Shown here piece by piece: positions 11,301 to 23,300 of a DNA stretch of 64,000 nt. The DNA is from Euborellia annulipes (lineage: Eukaryota; Arthropoda; Insecta; Dermaptera; Anisolabididae), in assembly GCA_023213315.1 (NCBI GenBank), contig JAKCPI010005090.1, positions 55,432-119,431 of the forward strand. The letters run 5' to 3'. The position numbers were made by a program, and so were the translations under genes. The first letter of the stretch is position 1. The number at the start of each line of letters is the position of its first letter. Below the pieces are notes generated by a model that saw only the letters and a list, made by a program, of their open reading frames with translations, ran no database searches and was not told the origin of the DNA.

Positions 11301-14300
11301 CCAGGGCTTTTTTCTTTTTTTTGATATGACGTCATTTTACCGCATGAGAGCACTCGGCGGGATTTCATTTTTCGAAATTTTAAACCCCTGTAGATTCCGA
11401 ACGGCTAATCTGATCAGACTAAATGAGATGTCATTTAGAGCAGAAAGATAACTTCTAATAGAACAAATAAAAAAAATCCCGAGTAATTAACTCCAAAATT
11501 AATTTTTTTTCGAAAAACCTCATTTTTTAAACATAAGTCGCCCTTAATGGATAAAAAAAAGCCACACCTGTCATATATTGTTTCAATGAAAATGTTTGAA
11601 CATGTTTATTTATGAAAACAAACTACTAGTAAAAAAAAAAAAAACAATACTTTCTCTCTTTATATTTTAATATAGGTAAGAGAAAAAAATTTTTTTTTGA
11701 AATCAAGCAAAAGACGTTGTCACGTTAAAAAGCCACCGGCTGTGTAGAAGACACAGCTAACACCTAATTTTTTTTTTTTAGGGAGACTAAAATTTTTTTC
11801 TCCCTCAAGTGCAAATTATTTGACCTTTTTTTTACTTTCTCTTACCTATGTATATATGTAATATATATATAGAGAGAAAGTATTGGATTCATGTCAAAAA
11901 TTCGATGTCGAGATTTTGATGGATCTTCACGTTTTGAGGTCCCCTGAATCCAAAAAAGTGGTTTTCGCGACATGGTCTGTCTGTGGGTGTGTGGGTGGGT
12001 GTGTGTTCAATTTTAAGCATGAAGGAATTGAGCTATGAGGTTGAAATTTTATATTTAAGTTAAACACCCCCGGGACCGGAAAAATAAGCTTTTAATCAAA
12101 ATCGGCCAAAGAGTACTAGTACTTTACTGATGTACTTTTTCAGTTTTTTTCGATTTTCTCAAAATTTGCTCCAACGATTTTTTTTTTAAATTCAAAAATC
12201 AATTATTTTTTAGATGCTCTTTAAAATGTATATTCTCATTTTGCGATTGAAATCTTCTGAAGACCACTTTACTCTTGTATTTCATAGGGGGGATAGGAGA
12301 AATGGTTGCCATGGTAACAAAATATAAATATTTTCCCATACTTATAAATTTTACATCTGAATTCAAATGTTCCGTACTGTCGGGAACTAAATACATGTCG
12401 ACACAAAAAATCTGGTGTGACAAGCACAGTACACAACTTTCGATTACCGAAGGTAAGAGAAAGTTGTGTGCTGTGCGCCAGTCACACCAGATTTTTTTTT
12501 TTGGATGCGAGTCTCATCCCATTTTTTCAGACTCTGGTTTCGGCCGGCCGAAAGGTTCGGCCACTTTTTGGCCGAAACCGAAACTACGGCCGAAACCATG
12601 ATTTTTGGCCGAAACTGGCCGAAACCGTAACCGAAACCGAATATTCGGTCGGTTCCTAATAATAATAAAGGAATGATACAGAAGTGAGACAAATGTCTTT
12701 AATTTGCACTAAATTTCAAAAAATTTGGTTACTGCTGAGAAGATAGTGGTTCTCAATAAATATTGGTGAGCATTTTATATCCTAGTCACACTTCAGACCC
12801 CAGAGGAATGGGGGGTTTGGAACACTCACACCCTCCCCCTTTCTCGCCAGCAGGTCCTTTAATTTGTATGATTTTTTATCACCTAATATCATCATACTTA
12901 TATATAAAGCCCTTAAACCGGTGTCCGATGTGTGAACCCACCAATCAGGCCTCAGGGAAACAACATTAACTAGATTTAATCAATTAAGATAAAAATTTCT
13001 TTTTTCATTTTGTCTGAAATAAATATACAGTCGACTCGATAATTCGAATTCCAAGGAATCACGAGAAATATTCGAATTATCGAGACTTTGAATTACAACG
13101 AGGAAAGAAAAAAAATTTGTATTATTTTAGGAGTTTTATTATATTTTTGAAAATATGTATGAACTCACAGAAATTGTAAATATATCAAATAAAAAAGTAA
13201 AAATAATGAAAACGAAAAAGAAGAACAAAAAAAAAAAAATAATTACAATTTAGCATTGTAATATATTATTCCAACGACCGCGATAATTTTTTTTTTTTTC
13301 GGACACCATAAGGGAGACATACTTTTCTACTTTGCCCCTTCATCGTGACAAACTAAAGAGAATTGGGAAGTTAAGCTGACTGAAGGAATATATACTGGTA
13401 TCAAGGGCGGATACAAGGGGGGGAGTAAAGGGGGTAATTACCCCCCCCCCCCGAGATTTGAAAAAATACCTTTTTTTTTCAAAAAAATAGATTTTTCACT
13501 TAAAATTTTAAAAATTAATACTTAAAAATTTGATTTGTATTTATATTCTGGCAAACAAGTACAGAATGCGCCTTTAAATTACTGAAATTAAGAAAAAATA
13601 GTGTGCTGTGCGACGATTCACTCCAAACTACCCCCCCCCCCCCGAGAAACACCTCTGGATCCGCCCTTGACTGGTATACGGGGCATATGCAAAAACATAA
13701 TTTCAAAAATACCTTGTTTGAACTCAGTGAGGTCTTTTAAAAATAACATTTCCTGCCGGGCCACACACCTAATTTTTTTTTTTTTTTTTTTTTTTTTTTT
13801 GGTTAATTGCAAGCCAGCAAACTAGAGCTTTGTCCTTTAAATTAACATTTATGTTAATTTGACCCAGCTCCGGGTTCTCCAACATGACTCCCGGCGGGCC
13901 ACAGGTTGGTTATCCCAGGTCTAGAACATTGAGAATCATCAAAATCTAGAGATCGAATCCTATAGTATTATAAACCTTCTAGAAAGCAAACATTTCAGAA
14001 AATAGTAAATATTTTTCCCATTATTTCATTTTTAATGTTTTTTGCACTCAGGAATATCTAAAATTGTATTAGGGGTGACCAAAGCAAAAAAAAAAATCTT
14101 AAAAATTTCGATTTTTCTAAACTTCAAGCCGTTTGCGGCACGTCTAAATGACCCCCAATTGAACTGAAACTTAAAATTTTGTTGTATTATAACTATCTGC
14201 ATATTTCTACGGGGTGTCCCGTTAAAAATAATTTGAACATTCTAAATAAAAGCCGTTTTAGAGCACATTTTCTACTAAAATCTATTTTGCTCTATATCTC

Positions 14301-17300
14301 TAAAACTGTGCCTGATGGAAAAATTCTAACTAAATATCTGAATTCAGAATGAAAAAATGCACTAGGTTCACTAATCAGATATCTTGTGAAAAAAACCTTG
14401 TCGACTAGTGTAATTTAATTTCAAAATAATTTATTATTAATCGCGTTCATTTAGAGCAAGGGTGGTCAAACTACTGCCCGTCAGGTCATATTAATACGCC
14501 CCCCCCCCCCCCCGGAAACAATGAAGTTTTCAATGTGGCCCTCTGTAGAAAATGTTTGCCCACCCCTTAGAGAATTACCTTGAAATTTCTCACTCGAGCA
14601 TTTTTAAAGAAAAACGATCTAAAACAGCACCCATTATTACATTTTCAGTTTGCGTTGCTAGTCTGATGCAAATAGCACCATTCCCCGAATCCCGAAAAAG
14701 GACCTGAATTCACATTTTGTCCATTTTGTTCACATTAGGTCCTTTGAGATTCTGAAAACCTATAATCGCCACAACAATCAATAATAACACAAGTTACTTT
14801 TTATGTATGAAAATTATTTCTTATTCTCCAAAGTACGCAGTTGTAAACAAGCTCTATTATAATAATTGATTTTATGCTAATTTGAAAGGTTTCATGTACA
14901 CTAAAAAATTCATAACTTCTCAGCGGATGTATTAAATAAATAATACTCATTTTTTTATATTAAAAAAATCTATTTATCATTTGATAACAATTTATTAAAT
15001 CATAATTATTATAATATTTAGAGAAAATTCACCGTGTCCATGTTGGCAGTAAAAAAGTTTGAATGAAATTAGAAGCCTACATAATAATGACCCAATAAGA
15101 AAGCAATTAAAAATTTTGTTCATTATATCAATTTGAATATTTAAAAATATTAATTTTGTTATTCCGATTTTACTTTCTCTTACCTCTATATATGTTAATA
15201 TATATAGAGAGAAAGCATTGGATTCATATCAAAAATTCTATGTCGAGATTTTGATGGATATACACGTTTTGAGGTCCCCTGAGTCTAAAAAAGTGGTTTT
15301 CGCGACATGGTCAGTCTGTCAGTCTGTCTGTGTGTGTGTGGGTTCAATTTAAAGCTTGAAGGAATTGAACTAGAAAGATGACATTTTATATTTATGTTAG
15401 GCACCCCCATGGGACGGACACGAAGCTTTAGAACAAAATCGACCAAAGGTACTCTTTAGGTACTACTTAGTACTTTACTGATGCACTTTTTCAGTTTTTT
15501 TCGATTTTCTCTAAATTCGCTGTAACGATTTTTTTTTTTAAATTCAAAAATCAATTATTTTTTTTAGATTGTCTTTAAAATGTATATTCTCATTTTGTCA
15601 TTGAAATCTTCTGAAGACCACTTTACTTTTGTCGACACAAAAAATCTGGTGTGTCAAGCACAGAATTCATTTTAATTTCAGGAGTAGCGGGTGAACGTAT
15701 ATAATGAGTAGTGAGGAGATCAAGGCAGCCGAAAGCAATGAAGAAAAAAATATTTCTATTTCGCTTTTATACAATTGTGGATGTTTCGGCAGATATTCAG
15801 GCCTTCATCAGGACAATGTGCTGTTTGCCTCGAGTTTAGATGGGCTCTTGGCAACTCCTGACGTTGTTGGAGCGAACATTCCATTCGTCTGATGTCATGA
15901 CTTCTGGATCACTATTGAACCAGGAGTCATGATTGTTCTGATGAAGGCCGGAATATCGCCCCAAACGTAGACAATTGTATAAAATAAAGCCAAAGAGAAA
16001 TATAATTTTTCTTTATTTCTTTCGGCTGCCTTGATATCTTCACTAATAAACCTTCTTTTACTAAAGGTAAAAGAAAGTTGGGTGCTGTGCGACCATTCAC
16101 ACCAGATTTTTTAAAATTTAGATCGAAACCTCTAAAAAAATGTTCAAATAAAACCTCGTTTAATTAAACTCTAATGCAACTTATATTGACATATAAGGGC
16201 CGGTTGCTTCACTTCTAATCAACTAGTTATCCCTTACATAAGGTTTTTAGAAAGTTAAATATGAATATCTCTTAATCTTATGTTTTCGAGAAAAAAATAA
16301 ACAATTAAAACCAATATCCGTTCTGCTTTAATTATTAATATTCATACCTCTGTAAATGTTTGAAATATTAATTGAATTAGATCAATACTTAATTCATTTC
16401 ACTCGCTCATTTAAATGTTTGTTAATTTAGTCTATATAAACATTTTATATAGTTAAGCTCTTTAAAATTATTTACTGAGCAAAAAAATATTCAGCTTTTC
16501 CAACAGAGGCGTAACTACATTGATTGGCGCCCCCCCCCCCCCCGCAGGTACAAGAATGTCGTCTGCTTATAGCCTTCTTCAGAACTTGAATTTAAAAATT
16601 TACAGAGATATTATTTATACAATTAGATAACAGATTTTAAGTACATAATGATGATGCAAGAGGTAAAAGAAAACTTAAAAACTGTTATCTAATTGTATAA
16701 ATAATATCTCTGTAAATTTTTTAATTCAGGTTCTGAAGAAGGCTATAAGCCGAAACGATTGAAAATGGCTAAAATCGAAAACCATTGAAAAATAAACAAA
16801 TACCTCTAAAAATAATTTAATTATTTACAAAAACCCCAATCCGTCAAAAAATCGACCGTGAAAATAAACCACCTATAACGCTCAATGCATTGATTTTTGA
16901 ATTTTATTCAAAATCGTCGGTGCGAATTTTGAGAAAATCTAAAAAAAAGTGCATAAGTAAAGTACTAGTGCTCTTTGATCGATTTTGTTCAAAAACTTCG
17001 TGTCACGTCCCAGCAGCGGCGTAACCAGCCTTTGAGGGCGGGGGGGAAGCTCAACTAGGGCCCCCCCTGGACCCCTTGCTCGCCTCGGCGACAATTGCCC
17101 GCCTTCGGCGGGCAAATTTCTTGCATCCTGTAATTTTCTCAGCGAATTTGTTTATATTTACATGTTTTTTAATGACACCTGTATGATTTTGTTTTGATTT
17201 TTCTTTGATTTTACGAAAAATGTCGTTTTCTTCTGTGATTATTTCAAAACTATTCAGTTTTCGGGAAAATATCAAAGAATAAAAACTTTTTAAAATAGAG

Positions 17301-20300
17301 TATTTTATTTCGACGGGCATGCAAATGAAATTTTATTTAAAAATTGCTAGACATTCGTTCATTCATTCACTAAATCTCGGGCGGGAATGGGCGGGTTTGA
17401 AAAATTCCGGGCGGGCTAGGGCGGGCCTGAAGAATGGTAAAAGCCCTTTCATTTTGAGAAAATCGAAAAAAACTGAAAAACTACATCAGTAAAATACTAG
17501 TACTTGTTGGCCGATTTTGATTAAAAGCTTATTTTCACGGTCCCGGGGGTGTTTAACTTAAATATAACATTTCAGTCTCATAGCTCAATGGGTCGTTTTG
17601 ATAACTTACCTACCCCAACATTAAAATAGCCTCCCTATGGGGAAATACATGGTGTTTGTCCTTCAACATTAAAATAGCTGAAGGACAAACACCATGTATT
17701 TCCCCATAGGGAGGCTATTTTAATGTTGGGGTAGGTAAGTTATCAAAACGACCCATTCCTTCATGCTTAAAAAAATTTTGAATTTCAAAAAATTAAATAT
17801 TAAGGCTTATACGAATCCTGAGTAAATCTCCACAGCCATAAAACATCAAATTAAGGCTTATATATTGCAAAATAAAACAAATTTTTAATTATAAAGCCTC
17901 TATATACGTTATTTATTATTTTTGGAATTAAATGCATTTAAAATAGTAGAATTCAAGTTTTAATATAATTTTAAAAGAAAACAATCAATTTTTTAAGACA
18001 ATCGATGAAAAGAATATGATAAAATCACATTCGCTAGGCTATATCTTAGAGGCCGTAGGGCGCCTATGCCGGTTTCGGGGGGCGCCAAGGGCTCAATGCG
18101 CCTGGGGCGGGGGCTCGAGCCCCCCCTCGCCCCCCCCTGGTTACGCCACTGCGTCCCAGGGGGGTACCTAACTTAAATATAAAATTTCAACCTCCTAGCT
18201 CTTTTCGTTCTTGAGATATTTTCTTCACAGACAGAACACTTTTTTAGATTAGGGGACCTCAAAACGTGTATATCAGTCAAAATCTCGACATCTAATTTTT
18301 GACATGAATCCAATACTTTCTATATAACATATATAGAGGTAAGAGAAAGTAAAAAACTGCTTTACAAGATGAATGGCACTAATTTAATTTATTCCAAAAT
18401 TTTCATTTTTTAAACTTTAGAAAAATTTTCTAATTGGATCACGTTTTTATCAATAGAAAATAAAATATTTATTCACGTTTTTTTTTTGCCTCTCTGAATT
18501 TACGACTTTTTATACCTTAATTTGGTTTCTTAATCTAGATAATTCACCCCCTTCGTTTTTATGCTCGTATATTTCACAATAAAGTGCAAAAAAAGAAATT
18601 CCCAAATCAAAACATCCTTCTTTGATAAAATCGCATCCACTGCTCATAAGAAAAATGTTCTTTTTTCCCTCTTTAAAATAAAAAAAAAAAAACGAAACAC
18701 GAGAGAAAGATTAAAAGATTCATTCGTTTTATCTTTTATAAATCAATATCAAAGCAGAATTTACATTTTATTATTCTAAATTGTGAAATAGAAATCAATA
18801 GAAACTTGCTTTTGTTTTATTCATTATTTTTACCCCAACATATCTTCTATAAAGATCTGGGTTTTATCTCTTTTACTCGTACTTTATATTTTAATAATAA
18901 AAAAAATTATGTCAGAAAGTCATTAAAAAGAAAAAGAATTTAATCCTTTTTTTTAAATAGCCTAATTACATTTTTTAAATAATCCCTTTTCACGTATTAA
19001 TGGACGATTTAAGTTCAGGATTGAGGAAAGAGAAATAAATGGTAGATTCGGGTGGAAGGGAAGCTTTTTTCCCCCTGAATTTTTATTTTCTCTTACCTCT
19101 ATAGGTTAATATATAGAAGGAAAGTATTGAATTCATGTCAAAAATTCGATGTCGAGATTTTTTTTGGATATACACGTTTGAAGTCCCCTGAATCCAAAAA
19201 AGTGGTCTGTCTGTATTTCTGTCTGTGAACAAAATATCTCAAAAACGAAAAGAGGTAGGAGGTTGAAATTTTATATTTAAGTTAGGTATCCTCCTGGGAT
19301 GTGACACGAAAATTGGCCAAAGAGTACTAGTACTTTACTGATGTACTTTTTCAGTTTTTTTTTTATTTTCTCAAAATTCGCTCCAATAATTAAAATTCAA
19401 AAATCAATTATTTTTTAGATGCTCTTTAAAATGTATATTCTCATTTTGCTATTGAAATCTTCTGAACACCACTTTATTTTTGTACTTCATAGAAAGATAG
19501 GAGAAATGGTTGCCATGTTAACAAAATATAAATATTTTCTTACATTTATAATTGGATTCAAAAGTACCGTACTGTCGGAAACTAAATATATGTCGACACA
19601 AAAAATCTGGTGTGACAAGCACAGAACACAACTTTCTGCTATAGACCAGCCACACCAGATTTTTTTTCTAAGTTAGGTGATAAAATTCTAATGAGACCTT
19701 AGAATTTCTTACCAGTTCATCTAGACGCAATCCCCTTTGTTAACATCTCTCTAAGGCTGAATATACACCAATTGAGCAAAACGCACTTGGAGCAAAACGC
19801 TTTGCTCAATGCCAACGCACACCGATTAGGCAAAATGTTTTGCCATTGAACAAAACATTTTGTTCAATGATGTCAAATCATGCTCAATTGTGTTTTCCCT
19901 CCTCGGTGTGTGTTGCCCCATAGAAAAGCATTGAAAAAACAGTTTTAGGCACGATTAGTCAAAAACGTTTTGTCCAAGAGCGTTTTTACTCAATCGATAT
20001 GCGTTCAGCCTAATTCTCTAAGGGAATCACGATGTTATCCTAAATTCATGATACCTTCAGTCGCGTTAGCGAACGTCTAGATTTGTTAGCTTAGAAAAAT
20101 TTCTCAGGAACCCCTTACCTATAGTACAAGAGGCGAGATCTCTACTTCTATAGCCCAGGGATCATTTAGAGCTTAATAAAATATGTCGGGAGTTTACTTC
20201 ATATATAAGCCAGATCTTCTAGCCGGGATTATAAAAAATTAAAACAAATTTTCTATATTTTTCCCGGCTAGAAGATCTGGCTTAAATAAGAAGTAAACTT

Positions 20301-23300
20301 CCGACATATTTTAGTTAATCAATGGTCTCTTGCAACTTCCTAAATTCTAGAGCTTAATAGTTGAATTTTCAAAACTTATATCCTCTGTTCTGAAGAGAAA
20401 TTCGAGTTAATATTTTATTTTTAGTACGCCTGCAGAAAGCCAAGCCTTTTACTCTATCTCTCTATCAATTTTTTCAATTTCTTTAAATATAATCCGGTTA
20501 TGGAATTTTATTAATAAATAGATGGAAATTACATCCCATGTTTTCAATATGGTAGATATTCACATTATTTGCCTCAGGGCTAAAATTGTTATCCATCGCT
20601 TCGCTAATTAATTTATAATTAGAGATTACATGTTTAATAAATACAAAAAAATTTTAACCTAAATTCCCCTTTAATATCTCTCTATCATTTTTCATTAAGC
20701 CATATTTTTGTTTTCATTTTTTTAAAGAAGTTAAATTTTCAAAAAAGGAGCTTTGGTTCAAATTTTTCAAACATGTCAGAATATATAGGCCTATAATTAT
20801 TTATTAATTTTTAAAAATCATCACATATCTATTATCTTAACACCGGATATTATTTTAATCTTGAAAAAGTAATCAGATAATTTCGTAATGTGATATATTA
20901 TTAATTAAATTCTTAAAAAATAAAATTATAAAGATTATCAATATGAGATAACACTTATGACTCATCTTATTTTATCAAGATCCTGAGTTTGAGTTATAAA
21001 TTAGAATATGAACTTCGAGTTCCACCTTAGACGTATGACGTTGAAATTGAACTAGTGCCGACTTCTATATATCTCACTCTGGATGCTTAATAATCAGAAA
21101 AAAAATTCTTTTTATTTTGAAACCCTCAAGTTTCTCTGGCTGCTGGCTGTAAGGCTCGTTGCTTCACATCCAGTCAACTAGAAAACTTACCCGACCGATT
21201 TATTGACCGATTTTTCCAAATGTGTTTTAATCCTGATATTTCAAAGGCATAATGGCTCTTCTTCTTCAGAGAAAACTCATTTTACAGTCTACTAACATTA
21301 AGGAAGAGCCATTATGCTTTTGAAATATCAGGATTAAAACTCATTTGGAAAAATCGGTCTATAAATCGGTCGGATAAGTTTGCTAATTGACTGGATGTGA
21401 AGCCACCGATAACGAGCTTATACAGCCGGAGAATAATTGAGGATTTCAAAATAAATAGAATTGGTCAGAAATAAATTTTTTTTTTTCTGATTATTAAGCA
21501 TCCAGAGATATATTTTAATTTTTTTTTTGTTTTTTCTCCCTGCATCCTTACCTAAGAATCAGCCTGCTAAAGGTGTTTCATATTATAACTAATTAATTTT
21601 TTTATCAAAAATTTAAAGATTTCCAAAAAATTAAATAAACAAGCCCTTGTGTTCCTAATTTCAGCCCGTAATTAGGCCTTATACCGAATTTTCTGGCTGT
21701 TATTTAATCATAGCTTAACCAGATGTGAAAAGTCATAGTCACTAGCTTATCCGAGGGATAGCTGATTAATTAGATGTGAAGCAACCGGTCCTAAATTCAT
21801 TTTCTTTGTAAAATTAGAACCCTCTACTATTCTATTTTTATTCATATAATTTTATTTCCTTCCGCATTTGCTTTTTGATGCTCCCCTTCAAATTTCTTAT
21901 TTGGAGCAAATCTTTATAACCATCCATAACAGCATCGAATAGAAAAAAACAATAAAAAACGAACAATCAACAAAATGCGATAATTAAATAAATGAAAAAC
22001 AATATAACTAAATGAGCTTTTGTTATTTCAACAACAACAAACTAAAATTGGAACTTTTAAAGAGCTTTTTAAAAGACAAATCGTAATTTTTCAAATAAAA
22101 AAAAAAATCCTTTTACAACTTAAATCGACAATTCTTGACTTTTCTTATTTCACCTTTCGATTTTCTCTTTTATAGCACCTTTTAATACGACCTAATAAAA
22201 TAACTTTTATGGAAGAAATAAAAAAATTAATTTACCTTTTTTTTAATATTGATTAAAAAAGGGAAATGCGCTATGTTATAAATTAAATATGCCCATTGAT
22301 GAATCTCCCTAATACATCTCCATTAATTTATCTCTCGTGATAAATCATATTTATACCAATAATACAATATGTAGGCCATAATAAATAAAAGAGATTTGAT
22401 TTTTCAAATGTATATTTTTTATTTCATCTTTGTTTTTTTATGAAACCTTATTAAAAAAAAAAAAAAAAAATGAAGATTACTAATCTATATGCTATCTTAA
22501 TTTGTTTCTTTATCGGATTCGTCAGTATGAAGACTGACGCAAAATTCCTAAAATTATAGTTTAATAATAAATTAAATTTTAATTTTAACCCACCTACCAC
22601 CTAATTTTCACTGGTTTAAAGTACGATTCTGAATTTAATTTTATTATTTTTATATTCGACCAAAACTGTTATATTATTATTATTTTCTCTTACCTCTATA
22701 TATGTTAATATATATAGAAAGTATTGGATTTATGTCAAAAATTCAATGTCGAGATTTTGATGAATATACACGTTTTGAGGTTTAGATTTAACAAAATATA
22801 AATATTTTCCCATGTTTAAAACATTACATCTTGAATTTTAATATATCGGTGGAAACTAAATATATATCGACACAAAAAATCTGGTGTGACATGCACAGAA
22901 CACAACTTTCGAATACCGAAGTTAAGAGAAAGTTGTGTACTGCTTCACCAGTCACACCAGATTTTTTTAAAGTTTGTAATCAAAGTTCAAACTCTCAACT
23001 GCTACTGGGGATCGAAATGGGAGATATATGCGGGAATTATCCAAAGTTCCCAAGTCGAAATTTACGAAAGAAAAAAGAAAAAAAAAATGGCTTTCTTGAA
23101 TGTTAACTCGACATTAAAAAAGACATCAAATATCCAAAAGTATTGGCTAAAATCTATTTTCTTTTATTTCAAAACTTTTGATTATGGCTAGGGGTGAATC
23201 ATACATACTGTAATATGAAATCGTTTTATGAAATTTATTAGTGTAAGTTACAAAATTTCTATAAGTTAATTTCTTTATTGATTTTTGTTGGCAATTTCGA

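Larger units (their letters stand above)
10640..12658. mobile_element. hAT-type element, family E long copy
   Basis: The termini are TAGGGTCCGACCGAA and, inverted at the right, TAGGAACCGACCGAA, with the 8-bp duplication ATAATAAT at 10632-10639 and 12659-12666. Both ends are rich in CCGAAA(CC) units. The interior holds a direct duplication (11038-11180 and 11381-11525) and a nested family A copy (11833-12500). No transposase is recognised. A 364-bp relative lies at 32910-33273. Confidence 0.93.
15669..16066. mobile_element. foldback element with hammerhead-like cores
   Basis: The arms are reverse complements (GATCAAGGCAGCCGAAAG near 15719 against CTTTCGGCTGCCTTGAT near 16019; ATACAATTGT in both). 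The inner ends of both arms carry hammerhead-type cores, described separately. The open stretch beginning ATGAGTAGTGAGG at 15704 is chance coding in the arm and loop. Confidence 0.75.
15170..16113 (+). repeat. family A repeat, copy 3, split by a foldback
   Basis: It starts TACTTTCTCTTACCTC at about 15170. The terminal hairpin is broken: its left arm ends near 15666 and its right arm resumes near 16068 (GGTAAAAGAAAGTTG) and ends at 16113. The 0.4 kb between is the hammerhead-bearing foldback. Confidence 0.85.
16886..18355 (-). repeat. family A repeat, copy 4, split by a hAT element
   Basis: The body runs from TTGATTTTTGAATTTTATTC to TGTCACGTCCCAG, is interrupted at 17014-18151, and resumes CCCAGGGGGGTACC to end GGTAAGAGAAAGTAAAA at about 18353. 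The hairpin end is missing (truncated at 16886). Confidence 0.85.

Noticed and set aside
12275..12692. Frames of 80-108 codons on both strands
   Set aside because: They run through family A hairpin and CCGAAA-rich hAT ends; repeats, not genes.
13026..13100. Pogo/Tigger-type element starting CAGTCGACTCGATAATTCGA
   Set aside because: Only one terminus is visible; no matching inverted end with TA was found nearby.
15704..15892. 62-codon open frame opening MSSEEIKAAESN
   Set aside because: It lies in the arm and loop of the hammerhead foldback inside a family A repeat; no protein similarity, and the mirrored arm shows the same bases are structural repeat.
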